From JACDAE01 sp963744875 (lineage in GTDB: Bacteria; Chloroflexota; Ktedonobacteria; Ktedonobacterales; Ktedonobacteraceae): 64,000 nt of DNA. Under the pieces are notes generated by a model. That model made no database searches. It was not told where the DNA came from and saw only the letters and a list, made by a program, of their open reading frames with translations. The position numbers and the translations under genes were made by a program. The first letter of the stretch is position 1. Every line of letters begins with the position of its first letter. The stretch lies in assembly GCA_963744875.1 (NCBI GenBank), contig CAVUVQ010000043.1:42600-106599 (forward strand). Direction: 5' to 3'. Positions 36,998-44,906 of this stretch are shown piece after piece.

Positions 36998-37561
36998 ATG
37001 GAAAAAGTACGTTGCCAATGGGCGCAATCTCACGAATTGTTTATACCATACCACGATGAGGAATGGGGTGTCCCGGTTCACAATGACCGTTTGCTTTTTG
37101 AGATGCTCAATCTTGAGGGAGCGCAGGCAGGTTTAAGTTGGTTAACTATCCTCAAGAAACGCGAACACTACCGCGAAGTATTTGATCATTTCGATGCTGA
37201 GAAAATCGTACACTACGACGCCGCAAAAAAAGAAGCCCTGTTGAAAGACGCGGGCATCGTGCGCAATCGCCTGAAGATAAGTGCCGTGATTGAAAATGCG
37301 CAAGCCTTTCTTGCAGTTCAGCGCGAGTTTGGAAGTTTCGATACATACATCTGGCAGTTTGTGGGCGGGAATCCATTGACCGATGCAAAGGAACAGAACG
37401 CCGTTGCTAAGAGCGAGCTAATGAGCAAAGACTTGAAGAAGCGCGGCTTCAGATTTGTTGGTGCGACGATCTGCTACGCGTTTATGCAAGCTGTAGGTAT
37501 GCTCAATGATCATACCCCTGATTGCTTTCGAGCCAGCATAATTGCCCGGCAAAGCATTTAA
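36998..37561 (+). CDS. tag: DNA-3-methyladenine glycosylase I
   Basis: 187 residues. Removes 3-methyladenine from alkylated DNA in base-excision repair. The helix-hairpin-helix Tag family is shown by RCQWAQ near the start, YHDEEWGVPVHNDRLLFEML, AGLSWLTILKKRE and the C-terminal LNDHTPDC. The cysteines and histidines at both ends are the family's structural zinc ligands. ATG 36998 has AGGGGAG 9 bases upstream; an in-frame ATG at 36860 adds an unrelated leader. It diverges from the hydratase gene. Confidence 0.93.
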   Translation: MEKVRCQWAQSHELFIPYHDEEWGVPVHNDRLLFEMLNLEGAQAGLSWLTILKKREHYREVFDHFDAEKIVHYDAAKKEALLKDAGIVRNRLKISAVIENAQAFLAVQREFGSFDTYIWQFVGGNPLTDAKEQNAVAKSELMSKDLKKRGFRFVGATICYAFMQAVGMLNDHTPDCFRASIIARQSI

Positions 37562-37652
37562 TGGTTCTGGGGCATCATCGGGGGATATAATAATCACCAT
37601 GTGGCGATAGGGATGAAGGGAGAAAGGCTAGTTTTTATGTATCAGGAGTTGT

Positions 37653-38081
37653 GTGAGAAATATGAGTGATCCAACGAAATCTGGAACCCCACCTTCGGTA
37701 GAGGGTATTGTAACCCGATCCAGCCCGTTTTCTGTAGAGCAGACATTGGAGCGCCTGCAAGAGGTCATACACCGTCTCAACCTGAACCTCTTTGCTCATA
37801 TCGATCATAGCGGAGAAGCAAAACGTGTCGGTCTCAAGATGCAAGAAGCGCATGTGCTGATCTTTGGCAATCCGAAAGGCGGCACTCCACTGATGATTGC
37901 TTCGCCGCTCCTCGCGCTTGACCTTCCACTCAAAGCGCTTATCTGGCAGAGCGAAGATGAGCAGGTCTGGGTAAGTTCTACCAGCGTTGCCTATCTGGGT
38001 ATTCGCTACTCTATCCCACCGGAACTGCTCGGGAATATTGCTGGAATTGATGTCGTGATCGAGAAGGCGTTGGCGAAGTGA
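37653..38081 (+). CDS. DUF302-family protein
   Basis: 142 residues from GTG 37653, or 139 from ATG 37662. AGGAG lies 4 and 13 bases upstream respectively, so the choice is open. The pattern fits DUF302: SVEQTLERLQEVI, FAHIDHSGEAKRVGL, LIFGNPKGGTPLM, then a short ALDLPLKALIW strand. The function of DUF302 proteins is not established; a TT1751-like fold is known. It is a single gene, followed 7 bases after its stop by a long inverted repeat. Confidence 0.8.
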   Translation: MRNMSDPTKSGTPPSVEGIVTRSSPFSVEQTLERLQEVIHRLNLNLFAHIDHSGEAKRVGLKMQEAHVLIFGNPKGGTPLMIASPLLALDLPLKALIWQSEDEQVWVSSTSVAYLGIRYSIPPELLGNIAGIDVVIEKALAK

Positions 38082-38087
38082 AGCAAA

Positions 38088-38196
38088 CAACGGGCTTGTG
38101 AACCGCGCCCCTACACCATTGGGAATGTAACGATGGTTATTGGATGTTACACCTCTTCCCAACGCTGGTGTAGGGGCGCGGTTCACAAGCCCGTTG
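38088..38196. repeat. Long inverted repeat with 31-bp perfect arms, family member C
   Basis: Arms 38088-38118 and 38166-38196 are perfect complements (CGGGCTTGTGAACCG then CGCCCCTACACCA). Inside, TTGGGAA pairs with TTCCCAA and TGTAAC with GTTACA, making a long cruciform or hairpin. It lies between the convergent DUF302 and GH5 genes. It shares its outer and inner blocks with the element at 27261. Confidence 0.88.
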
Positions 38197-38216
38197 CCTG
38201 CCAATGATTGATGTAT

Positions 38217-39935
38217 TTATTGTACGCTACATGTTATCCCATTGAGCTGGAAACTCGTCGGAGCCGGATTGCTGCCACTCCAGGAAGCATTGAATCCTGG
38301 ATTGACAGAACTATTGGCTGCAAGGATGCTGTTCCAACTGGCATTGGTGACTGTGACTTTACTCCCACTTTGCGTGAACACACCGTTCCATCCCTGCGTT
38401 ACCTGCTGACTACCAGGGAAGGTAAAGACCAGGCTCCAACCATTAATAGCCGAGCTACCAGTATTGGTAATGGTAAGATTCCCCGTGAAACCGCCCGGCC
38501 ACTGATTTGCTGCATAGCTTACGCGGCACCCGCTGGTCGGTGTAGTTGTGGGTGTAGCGGTTGGCCCGGTTGTTGGTGTTGCCGTCGGCCCAGTCGTAGG
38601 AGTTGCCGTCGGTCCAGTTGTGGGTGTAGCGGTTGGCCCGGTTGTTGGTGTCATAGTCGGTCCGGTCGTGGGTGTGTTCGTTGGTGGAACCGGAGTAACT
38701 CCTATGCCCGACTTCTGTTGCATATACTGTGAATGCTGCATAAAGACTGAGAGTTCAGGTGCTCCGTGCGAAACACCGTAGATGCTATCGGGATTGCGGG
38801 CGACATACATCCAGAAGTTATCGCCATCGGCTCCGTACTGTTCGAGGGCACTATAGAGGGCCGTCCACCATGTTGTGCGATTAGCAGAAGCATCCGAGCG
38901 ACTATTGAACTCGCCTAGAATAAATGGTTTACCAACCGTGTTGTGTGCATCGTTGATCCAGGCTTTGATCACCGCCTGAGCCTGTGTTGTGGTGAGGTTG
39001 GCCCAGCTTTCCGTGGGATAGAAATGGGCTGAGGTGAAATCAATATAGGGCGACTCCTGAATATACACGAAGGGATTGCCTGAATTGCCACCATAGCCAT
39101 AAGTTGTTCCCTGTCCCTCCATGCCTGTCCCTAGCATGTGGTTGGGATCAATGCTCTTTACATAGGCTCCCATCGTATCAACCCAGGCACGTAGTGTCGT
39201 GCCAGTGGTGCTCTCATCGGGAGTTGCGTTCTCGTAACGAGGCTCGTTCATCAGTTCCCACGCAAAGATCGAGGGTTCGTTCTTGTAGGCCACGCCCGAA
39301 TAATGGTTGACATGATTGAGCGCATGACTCACATAATTCTCATATTGCGTGAAGCAACCCGGACACTGCTGCTTATTGAAGAAGCGCCAGCGGTTAGATT
39401 CTCCGGTGGGTAATCCTTCCCACTGTAGGCGCGTATCGATACCACCATAGCCTTCCCAGTAGTTCTCAAACACAGGAATGAGCATAATCCCATGTGCTTT
39501 AGCCGATTGAATGATGTAGTCGAACTCATCAAATTCAGCCTCGTTATAAACACCTTTAGCGGTTTCAAAGCCATGCCAGGTCTCGTGATCAAACATCCAT
39601 GTACGCATGACCTTGACCTGGTCACTCTGTGCATTTGCGAAAACGGCATCAATTGACGCTTTATCCATAAATTTGGTCTCGATATCGCTGGGCGTGCTGT
39701 TATTACTGCCATCGCCAAAGGTAAATAGATCGTAGCTATTGGCTCCGGCATAGTAAAACAGCTTGCCATCCAGGCAGAAATGGATGCCGCAGCGCGTCAC
39801 AAAACTGCTGGCAGCTCTGGCAGTGTTTTTAGAGGGGAAGAGGGCGAAAATGCCTCCTGCGACCAGCAATAGTAAAGCGGCGCAGCCAGCTATATTGTAT
39901 AGAAGACCCTGGCGTCGTCCATGTAATCGTGGCAT
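38217..39935 (-). CDS. Secreted GH5 beta-mannanase with C-terminal CBM2
   Basis: 572 residues from ATG 39935 (AAAGGA 6 bases upstream). An N-terminal hydrophobic segment (residues 12-34) serves as signal or anchor. The GH5 catalytic domain (about 45-400) is of the mannan endo-1,4-mannosidase kind: FFYYAGANSYDLFTF-like start, WELMNEPRYENA with the acid/base Glu and KPFILGEFNS with the nucleophile Glu. A Thr/Pro linker and a cellulose-binding CBM2 (CRVSYAANQWPGGFTGNL...TNASWN, with the flat aromatic residues) follow. It cleaves mannan or glucomannan bound to cellulose. The other mannanase lies about 3 kb away. Confidence 0.9.
   Translation of the reverse strand: MPRLHGRRQGLLYNIAGCAALLLLVAGGIFALFPSKNTARAASSFVTRCGIHFCLDGKLFYYAGANSYDLFTFGDGSNNSTPSDIETKFMDKASIDAVFANAQSDQVKVMRTWMFDHETWHGFETAKGVYNEAEFDEFDYIIQSAKAHGIMLIPVFENYWEGYGGIDTRLQWEGLPTGESNRWRFFNKQQCPGCFTQYENYVSHALNHVNHYSGVAYKNEPSIFAWELMNEPRYENATPDESTTGTTLRAWVDTMGAYVKSIDPNHMLGTGMEGQGTTYGYGGNSGNPFVYIQESPYIDFTSAHFYPTESWANLTTTQAQAVIKAWINDAHNTVGKPFILGEFNSRSDASANRTTWWTALYSALEQYGADGDNFWMYVARNPDSIYGVSHGAPELSVFMQHSQYMQQKSGIGVTPVPPTNTPTTGPTMTPTTGPTATPTTGPTATPTTGPTATPTTGPTATPTTTPTSGCRVSYAANQWPGGFTGNLTITNTGSSAINGWSLVFTFPGSQQVTQGWNGVFTQSGSKVTVTNASWNSILAANSSVNPGFNASWSGSNPAPTSFQLNGITCSVQ
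38535..38690 (-). repeat. Thr/Pro linker repeat in the GH5 gene
   Basis: About five imperfect copies of a 24-base unit encode PTTGPTAT-like octapeptides joining the catalytic domain to CBM2. It is a flexible, probably glycosylated spacer. Antisense frames over it look like long Val-Gly repeats but are not genes. Confidence 0.85.
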
Positions 39936-40151
39936 AGCAAATCCTTTCTGAGCTTTTCGTAGCTCGCCTTGCCTCCGGAGGCAAGGAATGAAAAGAAGAC
40001 TCGTCGTGGCAAAATCAGGAGATTTTCTTAAGTATAGACCTTTTTTAGTAACTATTAGGTAATAGATCAATTAATGGAAAAATGTGAATAGTATCGTTTC
40101 AATATCCTCCTCAATTCTTCTGTGACTCAAAGAAATTGACAGAAATATGCC

Positions 40152-40181
40152 TTGACAGGAATATTCCTATTGAGGTATAAT
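40152..40181 (+). promoter_or_regulatory. Sigma-70 promoter with palindromic operator for the arsR operon
   Basis: TTGACA (40152-40157) and TATAAT (40176-40181) are both perfect with an 18-base spacer. The spacer contains the perfect palindrome GGAATATTCC (40158-40167), well placed for an ArsR-type repressor to block polymerase. Transcription would begin about 7 bases after the -10, which is the ATG itself (40188), so the mRNA may be leaderless. Confidence 0.75.
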
Positions 40182-40187
40182 GTGAGT

Positions 40188-40538
40188 ATGAAAACACTAT
40201 GGACGGCCCTGATGGAGCCAAATCGCTTGCACATTGTCGAACTGTTGCGCGATGGCCCTTTGACGGTAGGTGAAATCACCGAGCGGCTGGGATTACAGCA
40301 GCCGCAGGTGTCGAAGCACCTCAAAGTTCTGAGCGAGGCCGACATTGTGGAGGTCCAGCCACAGGCGAATCGGAGGATTTATCAGTTGAGGCGTGAGCCA
40401 TTCCAGGAGTTGGAGTCCTGGCTGCAATCGTTTCGCCTCCTCTGGGAAGAACGCTTTGATCGTCTGGACGACTACCTGTTGGAATTGCAGGCTCCCGAGC
40501 AACATACTAGCAAACGAATTGAGGATAATCATGTTTGA
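40188..40538 (+). CDS. ArsR-family winged-helix repressor
   Basis: 116 residues. Winged-helix DNA-binding domain: ALMEPNRLHIVELLRDGPLTVGEITERL and the recognition helix QQPQVSKHLKVLSEADIV. There is no CxC metal-binding motif, so it is the kind that regulates SRPBCC or hydrolase genes rather than a metal sensor. It starts at ATG 40188 right after a consensus promoter. Its last 8 bases overlap the start of the SRPBCC gene. It most likely represses its own operon through the GGAATATTCC site. Confidence 0.9.
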   Translation: MKTLWTALMEPNRLHIVELLRDGPLTVGEITERLGLQQPQVSKHLKVLSEADIVEVQPQANRRIYQLRREPFQELESWLQSFRLLWEERFDRLDDYLLELQAPEQHTSKRIEDNHV

Positions 40539-41031
40539 TCACCAATCTCTAACCCCCCATGTTGGGGAACAGGAATTTGTTGTGGAACGGCAGTTCAGCG
40601 CATCGCGCACGCTGATGTTTCAGGTTTTCACCCAGCCGGAGCATCTCAAGCGCTGGTGGGCACCACGGCCATTCACTGTTCCCGTCTGTACCATCGACTT
40701 GCGGCCAGGGGGCATCTGGCACTACTGCATGCGTTCACCGGAGGGCCAAGATCACTGGGCACGCAGTGTGTATCGCGAGATCGTGCCGCCTGAGAAGCTT
40801 GTCTATACCTCGACCTTCGCCGACGAGCATGCCAACCCCCTCGAGGGGATACCAGAGCACCTGACCACGGTGATCTTCACAGAAGAGGCCGGGAAAACGA
40901 GGGTGGCTGCTCATGTCCAGTTCACCAATGCAGCCGCTCTAAAGGTCGCTGTCGACATGGGTATGTTGCAAGGAATGAACATGACCTGGGATCATCTGAT
41001 CGAGTATGTGCAAGAATTACAAGCACAGTAA
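40531..41031 (+). CDS. SRPBCC/AHSA1-domain protein
   Basis: 166 residues. The START-like AHSA1 fold has a ligand-binding cavity: FVVERQFSASRTLMFQVFTQPEHLKRWWAP at the N-terminus (quoted here in part as ASRTLMFQVFTQPEHLKRWW), PGGIWHYCMRSPEG, and LKVAVDMGMLQGMNMTWDHL at the C-terminal helix. ATG 40531 has GAGG 6 bases upstream and overlaps arsR by 8 bases, indicating coupling. The ArsR-SRPBCC pairing is common in actinobacteria and Chloroflexota. The ligand and activity are unknown. Confidence 0.88.
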   Translation: MFDHQSLTPHVGEQEFVVERQFSASRTLMFQVFTQPEHLKRWWAPRPFTVPVCTIDLRPGGIWHYCMRSPEGQDHWARSVYREIVPPEKLVYTSTFADEHANPLEGIPEHLTTVIFTEEAGKTRVAAHVQFTNAAALKVAVDMGMLQGMNMTWDHLIEYVQELQAQ

Positions 41032-41042
41032 AGGAGAATACG

Positions 41043-41858
41043 ATGTCCACAGCACTCGCACAGAGCACCATTACTTCCAAAGACGGTACCATTATCGCAT
41101 ACTCCCAGGTTGGCCGGGGACCGGCCCTCATCCTGGTAGATGGTGCGTTGTGTTATCGAGCATTTGGGCCAGGCAAAGCGCTGGCAGAGCTGCTTGCGCC
41201 TCACTTTACCGTCATTACCTACGATCGTCGTGGCCGTGGCGAAAGTGGTGATACCCAACCATATGCAGTCGAGCGGGAAATTGAAGATCTAGAAGCTCTC
41301 ATTGAAGCTGTTGGCGGAACGGCCTTTGTCTCTGGGCAATCCTCTGGTTCCGCGCTGGCGATCGAAGCCGCGAACCGCCTCCCAGGCATTACGAAATTGG
41401 CATTATATGAGGCTCCATTTGTCGTTGATGATACGGGTAAACCTGTGACACATGCGTTCCTTGCACGCCTCAAAGAACTGGTGGCCCAGAATCGGCGCAC
41501 GGAGGCGGTCAAGCAGTTCATGAAGCAAGTCGGCACGCCCGGCTTCATGGTTGCCATCATGCCACTCATGCCAATGTGGTCCAAATTGAAAGCCGTAGCA
41601 CACACTCTGCCGTACGATATCAGTACGATAGTCGATTATGGAGCAGGCAAACCATTACCAACTACGTTAGGATCCTCCATCAACGTCCCTATATTGGTAA
41701 TGGATGGTGGGAAAAGTCCGACATGGATGCGTCATGCGATGCAAGCACTCGCGCGGACTCTGCCCAATGCGAGCTACCGCACCCTGGAAGGTCAGACGCA
41801 TATGGTTAAGCCGGAAGTTCTCGCGCCCGTGTTAGAGGCTTTTTTGACTCCCTCGTAA
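41043..41858 (+). CDS. Alpha/beta hydrolase, first of two in the ArsR operon
   Basis: 271 residues. The fold motifs are ILVDGALCYR (oxyanion region), YDRRGRGESGDT, nucleophile elbow SGQSSGSALAIE (Ser) and the late catalytic His in GQTHMVKPEVL. ATG 41043 has a strong AAAGGAG 6-7 bases upstream, 11 bases after the SRPBCC stop. It resembles small-molecule hydrolases annotated as esterases or haloperoxidase-like; the substrate is unknown. Confidence 0.88.
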   Translation: MSTALAQSTITSKDGTIIAYSQVGRGPALILVDGALCYRAFGPGKALAELLAPHFTVITYDRRGRGESGDTQPYAVEREIEDLEALIEAVGGTAFVSGQSSGSALAIEAANRLPGITKLALYEAPFVVDDTGKPVTHAFLARLKELVAQNRRTEAVKQFMKQVGTPGFMVAIMPLMPMWSKLKAVAHTLPYDISTIVDYGAGKPLPTTLGSSINVPILVMDGGKSPTWMRHAMQALARTLPNASYRTLEGQTHMVKPEVLAPVLEAFLTPS

Positions 41859-41951
41859 GAGCAGGATCGAAGAGTGGATGCCAGGAAATAGCGCCTGGTT
41901 TTATCGCAATGCATTTTGTTTTGTAAGGAATGCAAGGAAGAGGAGTTGTTT

Positions 41952-42752
41952 ATGACACACGCGACGAACCATGTGGAAGGAAACTACGCTGCTGTCAATG
42001 AAATCATCCTGTACTATGAGGTTCATGGGACTGGCAAGCCCTTGATCATGCTGCACGGTGGCTTTGGGGGCTTTGAGATGTTCACCGCTCTTTCTCCTTC
42101 GCTCGCTCTGGACCATCAGGTCATTGGTGTCGATCTATATGGTCACGGACGCACCGCCCTCACGGATCGCCCCTTGCGCTTTGAGCACATGGCTGACGAT
42201 ATCGCTGGCCTGATCGAGTATCTCGGACTCGAAAAGGCCGACGTGCTTGGCTTCTCTCTTGGTGGTACCGTGGCTCTGCAAACTGCCATTCGTCATCCAG
42301 AGCGGGTCAACAACCTTGTGCTGATCTCTACCCCTTTCAAACGGACTGGCTGGCATCCTGAAATGCAAGCAGGCATGGTAGCCTTCGCCCCAGAGTTCTT
42401 TATGAATACTCCCATCTATGATGGTTACCTGCGTGTTGCACCAAAACCAGAAGATTTCCCTCGATTGGTTGCCAATATGAGGGAAGCCCTCAGTCAGGAC
42501 TATGATTGGACCGAGCAGGTTTCCGCTTTGAAAACTCCCACGCTGATTATCGCTGGCGATGCTGATGGTCTTCCTCCGAGCCATGCGGTAGCGTTTTTCA
42601 CGCTCCTGGGTGGTGGCTTAAAGGATGCTGGCTGGAATGGTGAACATCTCGTACCATCACAACTCGCTATCCTGCCTGGTGCCACCCATTACAACATCAA
42701 TTTCCGGGCTGATCTCCTGCTCCCTGTTCTTACTCCTTTTCTTAATAAATGA
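41952..42752 (+). CDS. Alpha/beta hydrolase, second in the ArsR operon
   Basis: 266 residues. HGTGKPLIMLHGGFGGFEMF holds the HGG oxyanion motif, VDLYGHGRTALTD follows, the nucleophile elbow is LGFSLGGTVALQ, the acid lies in IIAGDADGLPP and the His in ILPGATHYNI. ATG 41952 has AGGAG 6 bases upstream. It belongs to the same strand group as the previous hydrolase, 93 bases away. It is closer to menH or lactonase-type enzymes than to the first hydrolase; the substrate is open. Confidence 0.88.
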   Translation: MTHATNHVEGNYAAVNEIILYYEVHGTGKPLIMLHGGFGGFEMFTALSPSLALDHQVIGVDLYGHGRTALTDRPLRFEHMADDIAGLIEYLGLEKADVLGFSLGGTVALQTAIRHPERVNNLVLISTPFKRTGWHPEMQAGMVAFAPEFFMNTPIYDGYLRVAPKPEDFPRLVANMREALSQDYDWTEQVSALKTPTLIIAGDADGLPPSHAVAFFTLLGGGLKDAGWNGEHLVPSQLAILPGATHYNINFRADLLLPVLTPFLNK

Positions 42753-42783
42753 AAAGATCCTTTCATTATTACTGTTGCAAGAA

Positions 42784-42814
42784 GGGCCGACCCCAGGAAA
42801 GAGACGGTCGGCCC
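42784..42814. terminator. Hairpin between convergent operon and mannanase gene
   Basis: GGGCCGACC pairs with GGTCGGCCC around a 13-base loop, 31 bases after the hydrolase stop and 21 bases after the GH26 stop on the other strand. A bidirectional terminator is likely, though no T-run follows. Confidence 0.65.
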
Positions 42815-42835
42815 AGTTGCCATGAGATTGCGGTG

Positions 42836-44296
42836 TTAGTTCAGGTTAGGGACACGGTCACGCGTGATGACGTAGGGACTACTGTAGACCTTACGTATGA
42901 AGTTCTGGTCGTTGACGCTGGTGTCCATGATCCAGTTGCTGTGCCAGGTGTTGAAGAATACCCACTTCGTCCCTGAAGACTGCAACAGGCTAGGATCTGG
43001 GATCGGACCATTCTCATGTAAGGCTATGGGAATCGAACTCCCTACAATACTACGGGTGGCGTTGTACAGACTTGTCTGGGGATTATGGTCACTACCATAG
43101 GTATCAGCTCCGGCTATATCCACGTAGGCTTTGCCCGGCCAGAAGGATGCATTAGGTTGACCATCGAAGGGGAGCAGCCAGATGAGATTGTGCAGACCCT
43201 TCACGTTCGTATAGTAATTAAACATGAACTTCCAGAGGCGTACGTACTGACTGCCGCCTTCCTTGCTCCACCAGAACCAGGTGCCCCCGGCTTCGTGGAA
43301 AGGACGCCAGATGATAGGTACCCCTGCCGCCTGTGCTTTCGCCAGTTCGGAGGCTGATCCATCTAGCCGCGAGATAAACGATTGGTATTGAGCAGTGCCA
43401 GGGGTGAGGACCGCATTGATGTCAGCAGTAAGCTGAGCACCAGTCCATCCATCTATCGGCTGACCCGGCGCACCCATGTGGTAACTGACCATGTCAATGC
43501 CGCCTGCTTGCCACCAGGGGATAGCACGTGTTGACCAGTTCTGGGAGTCGCCGTAGTCCAGACCTCGAATGGCTGGGTACTTGCCGGTGAGAGAGAAGAT
43601 GTAGTTCATCTCCATCGTCCCATTCTGGTTCCAGGGTGATTCCTGTTGGCCGGAAAGGATGTGGTTACCATAGACGCTGTACAGGTAGCAGAGAAGATTG
43701 CGAGCCTGACGCGTAGCCTTGGGGTCCACCGGTGCTACACCGCAAGTGCTGCTGGGGGTAGAGGTGGGAACGGCTGTTGGAGTAGTGCCGATTGTAGGAA
43801 TAGGAGTGGTGCCGGTTGTGGGTACAGGTGTTGGGTTGCCACCGCCACCATTACAGGTATTCCCATTGACGGTAAAGGTTGTTGGGACTGGATTACTTGA
43901 GGTCCAGGTACCGTTGAAGCCAGGGTTGACAGATGCATTGGCGGCAACCGTGGCATTGTAGCTCTCGTTCGTCACTGTCACGTTCTGGCCCGACTGGGCA
44001 AATGTCGCATTCCATCCCTGAGTAACGGCCTGACCGCTTGCTGGGAATGTGAAGCCTAGCTTCCAGTTCGACCATGACGAGCCACTGGTGTTCTGGACGG
44101 TGATACTTGCTCCAAAACCTCCTGACCACTGGTTTGTTACCGCGTAGGTCACCTGGCAGTACGAGGCTGCATGAGTGACGGCATTACTCACGAAGAAGCT
44201 GCTGATTACTAAGATCAACATACTCGTGAGTATCACTAGGGTTCTCAATCTGTTTAAGAAGAAACTCCGTAGTTTTCCATGTGAGAGATGGTGCAT
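42836..44296 (-). CDS. Secreted CBM2-GH26 beta-mannanase
   Basis: 486 residues. Signal sequence (residues 1-43), then CBM2 (YCQVTYAVTNQWSGGFGASI...VTQGWNATFAQSG, about 46-150), a Pro/Thr linker (about 153-185) and a GH26 domain. The acid/base Glu lies in WRPFHEAGGTWFWW and the nucleophile Glu in IALHENGPIPD. GH26 enzymes cut beta-1,4-mannan; the CBM holds the enzyme on cellulose. ATG 44296 has GGAGGG 4 bases upstream. The domain order is the reverse of the nearby GH5 enzyme, so the two are complementary rather than duplicates. Confidence 0.92.
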   Translation of the reverse strand: MHHLSHGKLRSFFLNRLRTLVILTSMLILVISSFFVSNAVTHAASYCQVTYAVTNQWSGGFGASITVQNTSGSSWSNWKLGFTFPASGQAVTQGWNATFAQSGQNVTVTNESYNATVAANASVNPGFNGTWTSSNPVPTTFTVNGNTCNGGGGNPTPVPTTGTTPIPTIGTTPTAVPTSTPSSTCGVAPVDPKATRQARNLLCYLYSVYGNHILSGQQESPWNQNGTMEMNYIFSLTGKYPAIRGLDYGDSQNWSTRAIPWWQAGGIDMVSYHMGAPGQPIDGWTGAQLTADINAVLTPGTAQYQSFISRLDGSASELAKAQAAGVPIIWRPFHEAGGTWFWWSKEGGSQYVRLWKFMFNYYTNVKGLHNLIWLLPFDGQPNASFWPGKAYVDIAGADTYGSDHNPQTSLYNATRSIVGSSIPIALHENGPIPDPSLLQSSGTKWVFFNTWHSNWIMDTSVNDQNFIRKVYSSPYVITRDRVPNLN

Positions 44297-44614
44297 TCTA
44301 CCCTCCTTCGGGTGGATGCAACTGTAGCCTCCTTTAAATAAAGTGAAGCGACCGGGGCGCGTCCATGCAGAGTCACGTCCGTGCGACCATATTGCATCCC
44401 TGTTCGACTACCATATTAGAGAACTTAGAACAAGCGCTAGCAAGAGAAGGATGAGTGAGTAAAAGCGTCCTTTGCTTTTCATGCGACCTCTTGTTCTTTG
44501 TACAATGGGGAAAAATATCACACGAATTCTTTGTGGCTTATTCAGCAAACTACAAAAGACTTTTACTATGAACCACAGGATCTTCTTCCTGGGATCCTGC
44601 GTTTCTTCATGTGT

Positions 44615-44660
44615 ATATTTTATTAGTTTCAATGAAATATCATTGAAACTAATAAAATAT
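44615..44660. promoter_or_regulatory. Perfect 21-bp palindrome, candidate operator
   Basis: Arms 44615-44635 and 44640-44660 are perfect complements around AATA; the core is AGTTTCAATGA / TCATTGAAACT. It is AT-rich with no T-tract after a GC stem, and lies about 320 bases upstream of the GH26 start. It looks more like a regulator binding site than a terminator. Confidence 0.5.
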
Positions 44661-44775
44661 ATAACATTTTAAAAGCTTTTTGTCAATCTCTCTTGAATAA
44701 AAACTGGATATCAGTTCACCCTCTAAGGGGCAATTGGCAATGGGAAGTTGGAAGATTTGTATTTGTTATTTGCAA

Positions 44776-44809
44776 ATCGCCAGCCTCTGACTTACCAGAA
44801 GCTGGCGAT
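44776..44809. terminator. Hairpin downstream of the first PL4 gene
   Basis: ATCGCCAGC pairs with GCTGGCGAT around a 16-base loop, about 100 bases after the PL4 stop on the minus strand. TGCAAATAACAAATAC follows on that strand, without a clear T-run. Confidence 0.45.
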
Positions 44810-44868
44810 GAGCAACGTCATACGATCATGGTGACAAAGACGCACAACATCACGTTTGTGTGAGACAC

Positions 44869-44901
44869 ATCAGTGCTGAATATTGAATAACCAGCACTGA
44901 T
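44869..44901 (-). terminator. Hairpin immediately after the first PL4 gene
   Basis: ATCAGTGCTG pairs with CAGCACTGAT around a 13-base loop, 5 bases after the PL4 stop. The T-tract is missing, so termination is only suggested. Confidence 0.5.
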
Positions 44902-44906
44902 GATAT

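Larger units (their letters stand above)
44297..44906. other. Intergenic control region of the mannanase/lyase block
   Basis: About 610 AT-rich bases between the GH26 gene and the end of a PL4 gene on the same strand. It holds a perfect 21-bp palindrome (44615-44660) and two hairpins after the PL4 stop. A tiny minus-strand frame ending at 44408 (MKSKGRFYSLILLLLALVLS) is too short and poorly placed to call. Confidence 0.5.

Noticed and set aside
23460..38196. CRISPR array made of the recurring repeats
   Set aside because: Copies are kilobases apart, are inverted repeats, and have no regular spacers or cas genes.
38548..38781. Plus-strand frame of Val-Gly repeats
   Set aside because: It is the reverse strand of the Thr/Pro linker of the GH5 enzyme; repeats cause the long open frame.
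43719..43961. Plus-strand glycine/valine-rich frame
   Set aside because: Antisense to the linker of the CBM2-GH26 gene.
44408..44632. Short minus-strand membrane-like frame
   Set aside because: Only a short hydrophobic C-terminal piece with no ribosome site; it overlaps the palindrome region.
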